64,000 bases of DNA from Hydrogenophaga crocea (GTDB lineage Bacteria; Pseudomonadota; Gammaproteobacteria; Burkholderiales; Burkholderiaceae_C): contig NZ_CP049989.1 of assembly GCF_011388215.1 (NCBI RefSeq), forward strand, positions 1,674,001-1,738,000. The letters run 5' to 3'. Numbering within the stretch: position 1 is the stretch's first letter; each line of letters starts with the position of its first letter. The notes beneath the pieces are model-generated. The model saw only the letters and a program-made list of their open reading frames with translations, was not told where the DNA came from and did not search any database. Below, in pieces: positions 40,214-49,393 of this stretch. Both the position numbers and the translations under genes were made by a program.

Positions 40214-41131
40214 ATGGAACTCGCCATCCTGCTCATCGTCATCGCCGTCATCTTCGTCACGCGGGCCGTCAAGATCGTGCCCCAGCAAACCGCCTGGGTG
40301 GTGGAGCGCCTGGGCAAGTACCACGCTTCGCTGGCCCCGGGTCTGAACATCGTCATTCCCTTCATCGACAAGGTCGCCTACAAGCACAGCCTGAAAGAGA
40401 TCCCGCTCGATGTGCCGAGCCAGGTCTGCATCACGCGCGACAACACCCAGCTGCAGGTCGACGGCATCCTGTACTTCCAGGTGACCGACCCGATGCGCGC
40501 GAGCTACGGCTCGTCGAACTACATCGTGGCCGTGACCCAGCTCGCCCAGACCTCGCTGCGCTCGGTGATCGGCAAGCTCGAGCTCGACAAGACCTTCGAG
40601 GAGCGCGACATGATCAACGCCCAGGTGGTCTCGGCCATCGACGAGGCCGCGCTCAACTGGGGCGTGAAGGTGCTGCGCTACGAAATCAAGGACCTCACCC
40701 CGCCGGCCGAGATCCTGCGCGCCATGCAGGCCCAGATCACCGCGGAACGCGAAAAGCGCGCGCTGATCGCCGCGTCCGAAGGCCGCCGTCAGGAGCAGAT
40801 CAACATCGCCACCGGCGAGCGCGAAGCCTTCATCGCGCGCTCCGAGGGCGAGAAGCAGGCCGAGATCAACAAGGCGCAGGGCGAGGCCGCGGCCATCATT
40901 TCGGTGGCCGAAGCCACGGCCAGCGCGATTCGCCAGGTGGCAGAAGCCATCCGCCAGCCCGGCGGCCAGGAAGCGGTGCAGCTCAAGGTGGCCGAAAAGG
41001 CGGTGGACGCCTACGGCAAGGTGGCCGCCGACGCCACCACCACGCTCATCGTGCCCAGCAACATGACCGAGGTCTCGGCCCTGATCGGCTCCGCCATGAA
41101 GATGGTGCAGGCCGGCACGCCCAAGGCCTGA
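40214..41131 (+). CDS. SPFH/stomatin-like membrane protease-associated protein (QmcA-like)
   Basis: A 305-residue protein with one N-terminal membrane helix (residues 1-20), a prohibitin-homology domain (VPQQTAWVVERLGKYHASLAPGLNIVIPFID, split by the GKYHASLAPGLN motif), and a long Glu/Ala-rich coiled coil (about 180-260). Such proteins form large membrane-microdomain oligomers and regulate FtsH-type proteolysis. The nfeD-SPFH pair forms an operon; the DUF2237 gene follows after 24 bp. Confidence 0.92.
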   Translation: MELAILLIVIAVIFVTRAVKIVPQQTAWVVERLGKYHASLAPGLNIVIPFIDKVAYKHSLKEIPLDVPSQVCITRDNTQLQVDGILYFQVTDPMRASYGSSNYIVAVTQLAQTSLRSVIGKLELDKTFEERDMINAQVVSAIDEAALNWGVKVLRYEIKDLTPPAEILRAMQAQITAEREKRALIAASEGRRQEQINIATGEREAFIARSEGEKQAEINKAQGEAAAIISVAEATASAIRQVAEAIRQPGGQEAVQLKVAEKAVDAYGKVAADATTTLIVPSNMTEVSALIGSAMKMVQAGTPKA

Positions 41132-41155
41132 GCCCGCACCGGAGCCGAAGACACC

Positions 41156-41551
41156 ATGGACGACCTCGCGCACAACGTGCTCGGCGGCGAGCTTCAGGCC
41201 TGCTCGTTCGACCCGCTCACCGGCTTCTACCGCGACGGCTGCTGCCACACCGGCCCCGACGACGCCGGCACCCACGTGGTGTGCGCGCGTGTCACGAGCG
41301 ATTTCCTCGCGTTCTCGGTGGCGCGCGGCAACGACCTCGTGACACCGCGTCCCCAATGGCGCTTCGCCGGCCTCAAACCCGGCGACCGCTGGTGCCTGTG
41401 CGTGAGCCGCTGGCTCGAAGCGCTCGAGGCCGGCGTGGCGCCCCCGGTGGTGCTCGAAGCCACCCACCAGAACACGCTGCAGCACGTGCCCCTGGAGGTG
41501 CTGCAGCAGCACGCCTGGCGCAAGACGGAGGACGGCCGCACGGCGGGCTGA
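41156..41551 (+). CDS. DUF2237 family protein
   Basis: A 131-residue soluble protein. The family signature is clear: HNVLGGELQACSFDPLTGFYRDGCC, HVVCARVTSDFLAFS, GNDLVTPRPQWRFAGLKPGDRWCLC and ATHQNTLQHV (quoted in parts). Several conserved cysteines (Cys16, Cys29, Cys30, and the CLC pair) suggest metal binding or redox function, but none is established. It may be cotranscribed with the nfeD-SPFH pair; the tRNA promoter overlaps its 3' end. Confidence 0.85.
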   Translation: MDDLAHNVLGGELQACSFDPLTGFYRDGCCHTGPDDAGTHVVCARVTSDFLAFSVARGNDLVTPRPQWRFAGLKPGDRWCLCVSRWLEALEAGVAPPVVLEATHQNTLQHVPLEVLQQHAWRKTEDGRTAG

Positions 41552-41571
41552 GCTACAATCGCGGGCTTCGC

Positions 41572-41662
<91 letters not shown>

Positions 41663-41679
41663 ATGCAAATGCGAGTGGC

Positions 41680-41717
41680 AAACCCAAGTGATGAACTTCA
41701 CTTGGGTTTTTCTTTTT
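41680..41717 (+). terminator. Intrinsic terminator after tRNA-Ser
   Basis: AAACCCAAGTGA (41680-41691) pairs with TCACTTGGGTTT (41698-41709) across a 6-nt loop, then T-rich TTCTTTTT. Ends the tRNA transcript 18 nt after CCA. Confidence 0.9.
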
Positions 41718-41743
41718 GCCGGTGCACAGAGCCCCAGCCCGCC

Positions 41744-41947
41744 ATGAACACCGACCAACGCCTCACCGAACTCGAGATCAAGCTGTCTTACGCCGAGGAC
41801 CTGCTCGATGAGCTCAACCTCACGGTCTACCGGCAGCGGCAACAGATCGATACCCTGATGGCGCAGGTGGCGGCCTTGCAGCAGCAGGCGCCCGAACCCG
41901 GTTCGGCGCCGCGCAACCCCGCGCACGAGCTGCCGCCGCACTACTGA
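41744..41947 (+). CDS. slyX: SlyX family protein
   Basis: A 67-residue coiled-coil protein beginning MNTDQRLTELEIKLSYAEDLLDELN, then VYRQRQQIDTLMAQVAALQQQ and the typical Pro-rich end ELPPHY. The function of SlyX is not known. It stands alone between the tRNA terminator and the proV promoter. No strong ribosome-binding site is visible. Confidence 0.88.
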   Translation: MNTDQRLTELEIKLSYAEDLLDELNLTVYRQRQQIDTLMAQVAALQQQAPEPGSAPRNPAHELPPHY

Positions 41948-42052
41948 AGGCCGTTGCGCGACAGACCGCGCAAGAAGTCGCCATTTGCCAGCGGCACAGC
42001 CGGTTTTCGGACCCGTTGCGCGCCAATGCGGCCGCGCGCTCAAACCCCGGCC

Positions 42053-42081
42053 TTGACTCGCTTAGACCCAAAAGTTACAAT
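42053..42081 (+). promoter_or_regulatory. Strong sigma70 promoter of proVWX
   Basis: -35 TTGACT (42053-42058) and -10 TACAAT (42076-42081) with exactly 17 bp between. Each hexamer matches consensus at five of six positions. Predicted start near 42088, about 324 nt before proV. Confidence 0.75.
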
Positions 42082-42087
42082 GCGAGC

Positions 42088-42411
42088 TTCCTAACAGCCA
42101 ACAGCTTCTGTTGGCGCTCCAGGCGCTACTCGCGGATCGTTCTGCATCCCGTCGCGGCGCCGGTGCCCTGGCCGGGCTTTGCCCGGCCGCCCCGGCTGAC
42201 CCTGCTCAGCCACCCGACGCCGCGTCGCGCCACACCGCTCAGCCCCCTCGACCAGGCCCGCTGAACGGCCTCCCTGGCGTGCCACAGGCTCTGGCTCGTC
42301 GTTGTTTCGTCGTCTTCAGTGCCTGCTGCGTGGCTGCGGTTCGCGGCCGCCTGCGCCCCGTTTCCACAGGCGGCCATTGCCCAAAGCCCACCGCACAGGA
42401 GGCCCGCCGCA
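42088..42411 (+). other. Long structured 5' leader of proV
   Basis: No credible coding sequence. Two perfect hairpins: GCCAACAG-CTT-CTGTTGGC (42097-42115), at the 5' end of the predicted RNA, and GGCCGGGC-TTT-GCCCGGCC (42170-42188). An AGGAGG lies about 11 nt before proV. Neither hairpin is followed by a T-tract. Length and structure suggest post-transcriptional control of betaine uptake, an embedded small RNA, or a second promoter; the class is not one I recognise. Confidence 0.5.
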
Positions 42412-43611
42412 ATGGCAAAAGACATTCAGATCGACCACGTGTTCAAGGTCTTCGGCGACGAGCCCGAGGCCGCGCTCGCCCTTGTTCGCGAGGGCCACAG
42501 CAAGCAGGACATCCTCGCGCAAACCGGCCAGTCCATCGGCGTGTTCGACGCGCACTTCGAGATCAAGGCCGGCGAGATCTTCGTCATCATGGGCCTGTCG
42601 GGCTCGGGCAAGTCCACGCTGGTGCGGCTGCTCAACCGCCTGATCGAACCCAGCGCGGGCCGCGTCGTGATCGACGGCCGCAACATCTTCGAGCACAGCG
42701 ACCGCGAGCTGCGCGCCCTGCGCCGCAAGGACATCAGCATGGTGTTCCAGTCGTTCGCGCTCATGCCGCACATGACGGTGCGCGAGAACACCGCCTTTGG
42801 CCTGCAGCTGGCTGGCGTGGACAAGGCCACGCGCCTGGCCCAGGCCGACGAGGCCCTGGCCCAGGTGGGCCTCGAAGGCTGGGGCGACAGCTACCCCGAC
42901 GAGCTCTCGGGCGGCATGCAGCAGCGCGTGGGGCTGGCGCGCGCGCTCGCGTCCGACCCGTCCATCCTGCTCATGGACGAGGCCTTCTCCGCGCTCGACC
43001 CCATCATCCGCAGCGACATGCAGAGCGAGCTGTTGCGGCTGCAGCAGGTCAGGCGCCGCACCATCGTGTTCATCTCGCACGACCTCGACGAGGCCATGCG
43101 CATCGGCGACCGCATCGCCATCATGAAAGACGGGCAGGTGGTGCAGGTGGGCACGCCCGAAGAGATCCTGCGTCACCCGGCCGACGACTATGTGCGCAAC
43201 TTCGTGCGCGGCGTGGACGCGGCCGCGGTGTTCAAGGCCGGCGACATCGCGCGACGCAGCCAGGTGGTGGTGGCCGAGAGCCCCACGCGCGGTTCGCGCG
43301 CCGCCCTGTCCATGCTCGAACAGCAGGACCGCGAGTACGCCTATGTGGTCGACCCGCAGCAGCGCTTCCTGGGCATGGTCTCGGCCGATTCCCTGCGCAC
43401 CGCGCTCAAGGGCCACGAAGGCCCGCTGGGCCTGCAGCACGCCTTCCTGCCGGGCGTGCAGACCGTGGCGCACAGCCACCCCGTGAACGAGCTCTTCGGC
43501 CAGGTGGCGCAGTCGCCCTGGCCGCTGCCGGTGGTGGACGAGGCGGGCCGCTACGCCGGCGCCATCAGCAAGACCACGCTGCTGCGGTTCATGGACCGCG
43601 GCAGCGATTGA
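42412..43611 (+). CDS. proV: Glycine betaine/proline ABC transporter ATP-binding protein
   Basis: A 399-residue ProV/OpuAA-type ATPase. Walker [10 protein letters not shown] is near residue 59, signature [16 protein letters not shown] near 163, Walker [14 protein letters not shown] near 184, and the H-loop [14 protein letters not shown] follows. The C-terminal third (about 280-395) is a CBS-domain pair, the osmosensing or c-di-AMP-binding module of such ATPases. ATG at 42412 has AGGAGG upstream. It precedes proW by 16 bp. Confidence 0.95.
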   Translation: MAKDIQIDHVFKVFGDEPEAALALVREGHSKQDILAQTGQSIGVFDAHFEIKAGEIFVIMGLSGSGKSTLVRLLNRLIEPSAGRVVIDGRNIFEHSDRELRALRRKDISMVFQSFALMPHMTVRENTAFGLQLAGVDKATRLAQADEALAQVGLEGWGDSYPDELSGGMQQRVGLARALASDPSILLMDEAFSALDPIIRSDMQSELLRLQQVRRRTIVFISHDLDEAMRIGDRIAIMKDGQVVQVGTPEEILRHPADDYVRNFVRGVDAAAVFKAGDIARRSQVVVAESPTRGSRAALSMLEQQDREYAYVVDPQQRFLGMVSADSLRTALKGHEGPLGLQHAFLPGVQTVAHSHPVNELFGQVAQSPWPLPVVDEAGRYAGAISKTTLLRFMDRGSD

Positions 43612-43627
43612 CGACGGAGGACGATCC

Positions 43628-44737
43628 ATGCAGACCCAAGACCCTTACCTTCAGGACACGACGGCCGGCGATGCCTGGTCCGCCAGCACGCAGCCCTCGG
43701 GCGGCGACTGGCTCGACGCGGCCGTGGCCGATGCGTCCACCAGCCCCGACGCCACGGGCTTCGCGCTCAACCAGCTCTGGGACGGCAGCCTGCCCGTGCA
43801 GGACTGGATCAACACCGGCCTGGCCTGGACGGTGGAGCACTTCCGCCCCTTCTTCCAGAGTGTGCGCGGTCCCATCGACGCCACGCTGGCCGGTGTGGAG
43901 ACGGCGCTGCTGGCCGTGCCCACACCGGCCATGGTGGCGCTGCTCGGCCTCATCGCCTGGCAGTGCGCGGGCCGCGCCGTGGCCATCGGCGCGGTGGTGT
44001 CGCTCTTGCTCGTGGCCCTGCTGGGCATCTGGCCCGAGGCCATGGTCACGCTCTCGCTGGTGCTCACCTCGCTGGCTTTCTGTGTGCTCATCGGCCTGCC
44101 ACTGGGCATCGCGCTCGCGGCCAGCGACCGCGCACAGCGCGTCATGCGGCCGCTGCTCGACGCCATGCAGACCACGCCGGCCTTCGTGTACCTGGTGCCG
44201 GTGGTGATGCTGTTCGGCATCGGCAACGTGCCGGGCGTGATCGTCACCATCGTGTTCGCGCTGCCGCCGCTGGTGCGCCTCACCACGCTGGGCATCCGGC
44301 AGGTGCGGCCCGATCTGGTCGAGGCCGCGCGCGCCTACGGCGCCTCGCCGTGGCAGCTGCTCACGCAGGTGCAATTGCCGCTGGCCATGCCCTCGATCAT
44401 GGCCGGCATCAACCAGGCGCTCATGCTCTCGCTGTCCATGGTGGTCATCGCCTCCATGATCGCCGTGGGCGGTCTGGGCCAGATGGTGTTGCGCGGCATC
44501 GGCCGCCTCGACATGGGCCTGGCCACCGTGGGCGGGCTGGGCATCGTGCTGCTGGCCATCACGCTCGACCGCATCACCCAGGCCATGGGCCAGCCCCGCC
44601 GCGGTGCGCGCCACTGGTGGCAGACCGGCCCCGTGGGCCTGCTGCTGCGCGGCGTGCACCGGCTCGTGGCGCCGCCCCGCCCTGCGGCGCCAGCCGCCCG
44701 CGAACCCGGCGGCGTGCTCGCCACGCGCAGCCGCTGA
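43628..44737 (+). CDS. proW: Glycine betaine/proline ABC transporter permease
   Basis: A 369-residue permease. A hydrophilic N-terminal extension of about 85 residues precedes the membrane domain; ProW proteins characteristically have such a periplasmic or cytoplasmic extension. Around seven helices follow, with the EAA loop [33 protein letters not shown] (quoted core [14 protein letters not shown]). The C terminus is a short basic Pro/Ala tail. The start has GGAGGACG just upstream. Same operon as proV and proX. Confidence 0.94.
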   Translation: MQTQDPYLQDTTAGDAWSASTQPSGGDWLDAAVADASTSPDATGFALNQLWDGSLPVQDWINTGLAWTVEHFRPFFQSVRGPIDATLAGVETALLAVPTPAMVALLGLIAWQCAGRAVAIGAVVSLLLVALLGIWPEAMVTLSLVLTSLAFCVLIGLPLGIALAASDRAQRVMRPLLDAMQTTPAFVYLVPVVMLFGIGNVPGVIVTIVFALPPLVRLTTLGIRQVRPDLVEAARAYGASPWQLLTQVQLPLAMPSIMAGINQALMLSLSMVVIASMIAVGGLGQMVLRGIGRLDMGLATVGGLGIVLLAITLDRITQAMGQPRRGARHWWQTGPVGLLLRGVHRLVAPPRPAAPAAREPGGVLATRSR

Positions 44738-44775
44738 CCCCCAACCCGATTCCAACGACCCGACAAGGAGAAACC

Positions 44776-45801
44776 ATGACCCGACTGTCCCCCCGCTTCC
44801 CGCTGTGGCGCGCCCTGCTCACCTGCGGCCTGATCGCCGCCTCTGCCACCGCCCCCGTGGCCGCGCGCGACCTGCCCGGCCAGGGCGTGACGGTGCAGCC
44901 CGTCAAGAGCTCGATCGCCGAAGAAGCCTTCCAGACCCTGCTGGTGGGCCGCGCGCTGCAACAGCTCGGCTACACCGTGCGCCCGGTGCGCGAGGTGGAG
45001 TACGCCACCGGCCATGTGGCCCTGGCCAACGGCGACGCCACCTTCATGGCCACCCACTGGGACCCGCTGCACGCCGACTTCTACAAGAACGCCGGCGGCG
45101 ACGCCAAGCTCTCGCGCACCGGCGCGTTCTCGCCCGGCGCGGCCCAGGGCTACCTGATCGACAAGAAGACCGCCGACGCGCACAAGATCACCAACATCGC
45201 CCAGCTCAAGCAGCCCGAGATCGCCCGGCTGTTCGACACCGACGGCGACGGCCGGGCCGACCTCACGGGCTGCAACCCGGGCTGGGGTTGCGAGGCCGTG
45301 ATCGAGCACCAGCTGGGCGCGTTCGGCCTGCGCGACACGGTGCGCCACGTGCAGGGCAGCTACGCCGCGCTCATGGCCGACACCATCGCCCGCCACCGGC
45401 AGGGCAAGCCCATCCTCTACTACACCTGGACGCCCTACTGGGTGAGCGGCGTGCTGCGCCCGGGCCGCGACGTGGTGTGGCTGCAGGTGCCGTTCTCGTC
45501 GCTGCCCGGCGAACAGGCCAAGCTCGACACCCGCCTGCCCAACGGCCAGAACTACGGCTTCGTGATCAACACCCAGCGCATCGTGGCCAACCGCGACTTC
45601 GTGCAGAAGAACCCGGCCGCGGCCAAGCTGTTCGAGGTCATGACGCTGCCAGTGGGCGACATCAACGCGCAGAACCTGCGCATGCGCGACGGCGAGAACA
45701 AGCCCGCCGACATCGAGCGCCACGTGGACGGCTGGATCAAGGCCAACCAGAAGACCTTCGACGGCTGGATCGATCAGGCCATGAAGGCGGCCAGGGACTG
45801 A
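44776..45801 (+). CDS. proX: Glycine betaine-binding periplasmic protein
   Basis: A 341-residue OpuAC-type binding protein. The signal peptide covers about residues 1-30 ([17 protein letters not shown]). Aromatic-box tryptophans typical of betaine ligands are seen in [12 protein letters not shown] and [24 protein letters not shown] carries the paired cysteines known from E. coli ProX. AAGGAG precedes the ATG at 44776. It ends 6 bp from the convergent transporter gene. Confidence 0.95.
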   Translation: MTRLSPRFPLWRALLTCGLIAASATAPVAARDLPGQGVTVQPVKSSIAEEAFQTLLVGRALQQLGYTVRPVREVEYATGHVALANGDATFMATHWDPLHADFYKNAGGDAKLSRTGAFSPGAAQGYLIDKKTADAHKITNIAQLKQPEIARLFDTDGDGRADLTGCNPGWGCEAVIEHQLGAFGLRDTVRHVQGSYAALMADTIARHRQGKPILYYTWTPYWVSGVLRPGRDVVWLQVPFSSLPGEQAKLDTRLPNGQNYGFVINTQRIVANRDFVQKNPAAAKLFEVMTLPVGDINAQNLRMRDGENKPADIERHVDGWIKANQKTFDGWIDQAMKAARD

Positions 45802-45807
45802 CCCCCC

Positions 45808-47067
45808 TCACAGCGTGACCAGCATGGCGACCACGGTGGCCGCCATGGCCGCCGTGGCCAGCCAGCCCAGCACGCGCAGCCGCCGGCCGATCGCGTGTTC
45901 GCCCATCACCCGCGGCCGCGAGGCCAGCAGCATCATCACCACCATGATGGGCACGGCGATCACGCCATTGAGCACGGCCGACCAGAACAGCTCGCGCACC
46001 GGGTCCATGGGCGTGAAGCTCAGCAGCACACCGCCCACGGTGGCCGCGGCGATCACACCGTAGAAGCCCTTGCCCTCACCCTTGTCGAGCCGCGCGCTCA
46101 GCGAGCCCTGCCAGCCCGCGGCCTCGGCCACCGCGTAACCGGCCGAGCCCGCGAGCACCGGCACCGCGAGCATGCCGGTGCCGATGATGCCCAGGCTGAA
46201 CAGCAGGAAGGTGGCGTCCCCTGCGAGCGGGCGCAGCGCCTCGGCCGCCTGGGCCGAGGTCTGGATGTCGGTCACGCCGGCCACGTGCAGCGTGGCCGCG
46301 GTGCTCAGGATCACGAAGAAGGCAATGAGGTTGGAGAAGCCCATGCCCACGAAGGTGTCGAGCTTGATGCGGCGCAGGTGCGCGCGCACCTGCCCGCGCG
46401 TGGGCGCGGGGCCCTCGCGCACGTCTTCCATCTCCTGCGCGGCCTGCCAGAAGAACAGGTAGGGGCTGATGGTGGTGCCGAACACGGCCACCACGGTGAG
46501 CAAGGCCTCGTGGCCCAGCGTGAGCCGCGGCCACACGAGGTGCCCGAGCACCTCGCCCCAGTCGAGCCGCACGGTGAACACCACGGCCACGTACGACAGC
46601 AGCGCGAGCGTGAGCCACTTGAGCCAGCGCACGTACACGGCATAGGGCAGGAACACCTGCAGCACCAGGCAGGCCAGGCCGAAGGTGACGGCGTACACGT
46701 GCGCCGAGCCGCCGAGCAGCAGGCGCAGCGCCTCGGCCATGGCCGCAAGATCGGCCGCGATGTTGAGCGTGTTCGCCGCCAGCAGCAGGCCCACCACCAT
46801 GAGCAGCACCGGCCGCGGGAACGACTCGCGGATGTTGGCCGCCAGGCCGCGCCGTGTGACGTGCCCGATGCGCGCGCTGACCACCTGGATCGCGGCCATC
46901 AGCGGCAGCGTGAACACCATGGTCCACAACATCGAGAAGCCGAACTGCGCGCCGGCCTGCGAGTAGGTGGCGATGCCGCTGGGGTCGTCGTCGGCGGCGC
47001 CGGTGATCAGGCCCGGGCCCAGTTGGCGAAGTCGGCGTCGCAGGTGGAGGCGGTGCAGGATGTTCAT
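45808..47067 (-). CDS. Nramp-related divalent metal transporter
   Basis: A 419-residue membrane protein with about 11 helices. The first helix carries GAADDDPSGIATY (residues 23-35), the Nramp-superfamily position where manganese/iron Nramps have DPGN. The region ISPYLFFWQAAQEMEDV also fits the superfamily. The helix-6 segment GTGMLAVPVLAGSAGYAVAE lacks the methionine of classical Nramps, as in Nramp-related magnesium-type transporters, so the substrate is uncertain (Mg, Mn or another ion). It is divergent from the sirtuin gene with 105 bp between; that gap holds a possible -10 for the sirtuin gene but no operator I recognise. Confidence 0.85.
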   Translation of the reverse strand: MNILHRLHLRRRLRQLGPGLITGAADDDPSGIATYSQAGAQFGFSMLWTMVFTLPLMAAIQVVSARIGHVTRRGLAANIRESFPRPVLLMVVGLLLAANTLNIAADLAAMAEALRLLLGGSAHVYAVTFGLACLVLQVFLPYAVYVRWLKWLTLALLSYVAVVFTVRLDWGEVLGHLVWPRLTLGHEALLTVVAVFGTTISPYLFFWQAAQEMEDVREGPAPTRGQVRAHLRRIKLDTFVGMGFSNLIAFFVILSTAATLHVAGVTDIQTSAQAAEALRPLAGDATFLLFSLGIIGTGMLAVPVLAGSAGYAVAEAAGWQGSLSARLDKGEGKGFYGVIAAATVGGVLLSFTPMDPVRELFWSAVLNGVIAVPIMVVMMLLASRPRVMGEHAIGRRLRVLGWLATAAMAATVVAMLVTL

Positions 47068-47172
47068 GGCACGCGCGGTTGTGCCAGACGCCGCGCACCG
47101 CGGCGTGCCGGCGCGCGCGCAGCGTCATTACATCTGTCATGGGGCGGTGCGGCGCTGCGCTAACCTCGCGGC

Positions 47173-48009
47173 ATGCCCGACCTGCCGCCCGCCGACCTCC
47201 ACAAGGCCGCCGACCTCATCGCCCAGGCCGACGGCCTCGTCGTGGCCGCGGGCGCGGGCATGGGCGTGGACTCGGGACTGCCCGATTTCCGCGGCCCCGA
47301 GGGCTTCTGGAACGCCTACCCTGCGCTCGGCCGCGCCGGCCTGGGCTTCACCGACATCGCCAACCCCGCGGCCTTCGCGCGCCACCCCGAACTGGCCTGG
47401 GGCTTTTATGGCCACCGGCTCGCGATGTACCGGCGCGTGCGGCCGCACGCGGGCTTCGCGCTGCTGCGGCGCTGGGGCGAGGCCACGCTGCACGGGCTCG
47501 CGGTGTTCACGAGCAACGTCGACGGCCAGTTCCAGGCCGCGGGCTTCAACGCCGCGCTGATCGAGGAATGCCACGGCTCGCTGCACCACCTGCAGTGCAC
47601 CCGGCCCTGCAGCGACACGGTCTGGCCGGCCGACGGCTTCGAGCCCGAGGTCGACGAAGCGCGCTGCGAGTTGCTCAACGCGCCACCGCGCTGCCCGCGC
47701 TGCGGCGCGCTCGCGCGGCCCAACGTGCTCATGTTCGGCGACGCCCAATGGCTGGCGCAGCGCCAGGCCGACCAGCGCGACCGGCTGGTGCACTGGCTCG
47801 CGCACTGCGAGCGGCCGCTGGTGATCGAGATCGGCGCGGGCACCGCGGTGCCCACGGTGCGGCACTTCTCGCACGCGGTGATCCGCTCGCACGCGGGGCG
47901 GCTGCTGCGCGTGAACCCATTGGCCCCGGCGGTGCCGGGCTCGCTCGATCTCGGCCTTGCGGGCCCGGCGCTCGCCACGCTCGAGGCGATCGACCGGCAG
48001 TTGCCGTGA
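47173..48009 (+). CDS. Sir2-family NAD-dependent deacylase
   Basis: A 278-residue sirtuin. NAD-binding GAGMGVDSGLPDFRG is at residues 27-41; the catalytic histidine is His134 in EECHGSLHHLQC; zinc ligands are Cys142, Cys146, Cys174 and Cys177. The usual TQNID motif is TSNVD (113-117), and the usual GTS motif is GAGTAV. These differences place it outside the classical CobB group, in a divergent bacterial class whose activity may not be plain deacetylation. It ends one base before the convergent TSUP gene. No clear Shine-Dalgarno; TAACCT ends 6 nt before the ATG. Confidence 0.88.
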   Translation: MPDLPPADLHKAADLIAQADGLVVAAGAGMGVDSGLPDFRGPEGFWNAYPALGRAGLGFTDIANPAAFARHPELAWGFYGHRLAMYRRVRPHAGFALLRRWGEATLHGLAVFTSNVDGQFQAAGFNAALIEECHGSLHHLQCTRPCSDTVWPADGFEPEVDEARCELLNAPPRCPRCGALARPNVLMFGDAQWLAQRQADQRDRLVHWLAHCERPLVIEIGAGTAVPTVRHFSHAVIRSHAGRLLRVNPLAPAVPGSLDLGLAGPALATLEAIDRQLP

Positions 48010-48768
48010 TCAGCGCGCCGCCATCAGGCGCAGCGCGTCGGCCACCATCGAGCCGCCCGTGGCCACCAGCAGCACGCACACCAGCCGCTTGAGCATGGCC
48101 GGCGACAACGGCGGCGGCCGGCGCGCCGACCAGGTGGTGACCAGCACCACCACGGGCACGGCGATCAGCGCGAGACCCGCCGACTGGCGCGAGAAGCCGC
48201 CCGTGGACAGCACCACCAGGAGCCGCACCAGCGCGCCCGCGCCGAACAGGTAGACCAGCGAGGCCTGGATGCGCTCGGTGGTCCATGGCTGGCGGTAGAA
48301 CTGGTACACCAGGGGCGGGCCCGCGGTGGAGAACAGCCCGCCCATGAGGCCCGACACGAAGCCCACCGACACGAAGGCCGCGGTCGACGAGGGTGCCGGC
48401 AGCGGCCGCGCCGCGCGCCAGAGCAGCGCCGCACAGCCCACGATGCTCAGGCCCAGCAGCAGGCGAAGCACCTGGTAGGCGCTGCCCAGCACCCAGGAGA
48501 GCGCGAGCACGCCCACCACCGTGCCGAGCAGGCTCGCGCCCAGCGCGGGCCGCAGCAGCGGGTCCAGCCGCAGCGCGCCGCGGCGGTGCAGGAACACCCC
48601 CGCGTTGATCAGCGAGATGATGGACAGCACGTTCACCACGTCGTTGAGCGGGTAGAGGTCGATCGCGCCCACCAGGCCCAGCAGCACCAGGGCGAGCGCG
48701 AAGCCGGTGAGGCTTTGCACGTAGACCGCGATGGCCACGAACAAGAGGTACAGGGCAATGCCGGTCAT
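48010..48768 (-). CDS. TauE/SafE (TSUP) family permease
   Basis: A 252-residue inner-membrane protein with about eight helices and two repeats. The family pattern is seen at ALVLLGLVGAIDLYPLNDVVN and VSVGFVSGLMGGLFSTAGPPLVYQFYRQ (core FVSGLMGGLFSTAGPPL). Such proteins export sulfite, sulfoacetate or related organosulfur anions; no substrate clue lies nearby. It starts 21 bp after the thioredoxin-like gene and is probably cotranscribed with it. Confidence 0.85.
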   Translation of the reverse strand: MTGIALYLLFVAIAVYVQSLTGFALALVLLGLVGAIDLYPLNDVVNVLSIISLINAGVFLHRRGALRLDPLLRPALGASLLGTVVGVLALSWVLGSAYQVLRLLLGLSIVGCAALLWRAARPLPAPSSTAAFVSVGFVSGLMGGLFSTAGPPLVYQFYRQPWTTERIQASLVYLFGAGALVRLLVVLSTGGFSRQSAGLALIAVPVVVLVTTWSARRPPPLSPAMLKRLVCVLLVATGGSMVADALRLMAAR

Positions 48769-48789
48769 GCGCGCAGACAGCCGGGCGGG

Positions 48790-49311
48790 TCAGAGAAAAC
48801 GCGCGATCTGCTCGACGTCCTCGGGAAAGAGCTGGCCGTCTTCGGCCATCACGACGCGGCTGTCGCGGCCGAGCACCACGGTCACCGGCAGCGACTTGCC
48901 GGGCTTGGGCAGCACGGCGCCGGCCTGCCAGGCGCTCGGAAAGTTGTAGCCGCGCTGTTGCTGGTACTGGCGTGCGTCGTCGGCGCGGCGGTCGATCGAC
49001 ACCCCCAGCACATACAGGCCGCGCGCACGCTGCGCGGCCCAGAGCTTCTGCACGTGCGGCGACTGCAGGGCGCAGAACGGGCACCAGCTGGCCCACCAGT
49101 ACAGCACCACCACCTGGCCCCGCGCTTCGGCGGCCTTGAAGGTGCTGCCATCGATCAGCGGCAGGTCGGCCAGTGCATAAGCGCTGCCCACCGCGGGCAG
49201 GGGCGCGCCCTCGCGCGCGCTCGCTGCGCCAGCGGCCAGCAAGGCCGAGGCACCTGCCAGGGCGCCCAGGGCGTCGCGGCGGCGCCAGCCGCGCGGGGGC
49301 TTGGGGTTCAT
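48790..49311 (-). CDS. TlpA-like periplasmic thioredoxin
   Basis: A 173-residue exported protein. The N terminus RRRDALGALAGASALLAAGAASA resembles a twin-arginine signal. The thioredoxin fold has YWWASWCPFC with the redox pair Cys77 and Cys80, then LGVSIDRRADDARQYQQQRGY and the cis-Pro segment SLPVTVVLGRDSRVV. Likely a membrane-side thiol-disulfide reductase, as in cytochrome c maturation or oxidant defence. GAGGAG lies seven bases before the ATG. Divergent from the small-RNA locus and the glutathione peroxidase gene. Confidence 0.88.
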   Translation of the reverse strand: MNPKPPRGWRRRDALGALAGASALLAAGAASAREGAPLPAVGSAYALADLPLIDGSTFKAAEARGQVVVLYWWASWCPFCALQSPHVQKLWAAQRARGLYVLGVSIDRRADDARQYQQQRGYNFPSAWQAGAVLPKPGKSLPVTVVLGRDSRVVMAEDGQLFPEDVEQIARFL

Positions 49312-49393
49312 GCGTCTCCTCGCTCTCGGTCGCCGGGCACGGGCCGGGCGGCCCGTTCCATCGATCCATCAGGGTTTGCGAATATATACCGCC

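Noticed and set aside
42016..42264. 82-codon open frame in the proV leader
   Set aside because: It begins upstream of the predicted promoter, has no ribosome-binding site and shows no protein-like composition.
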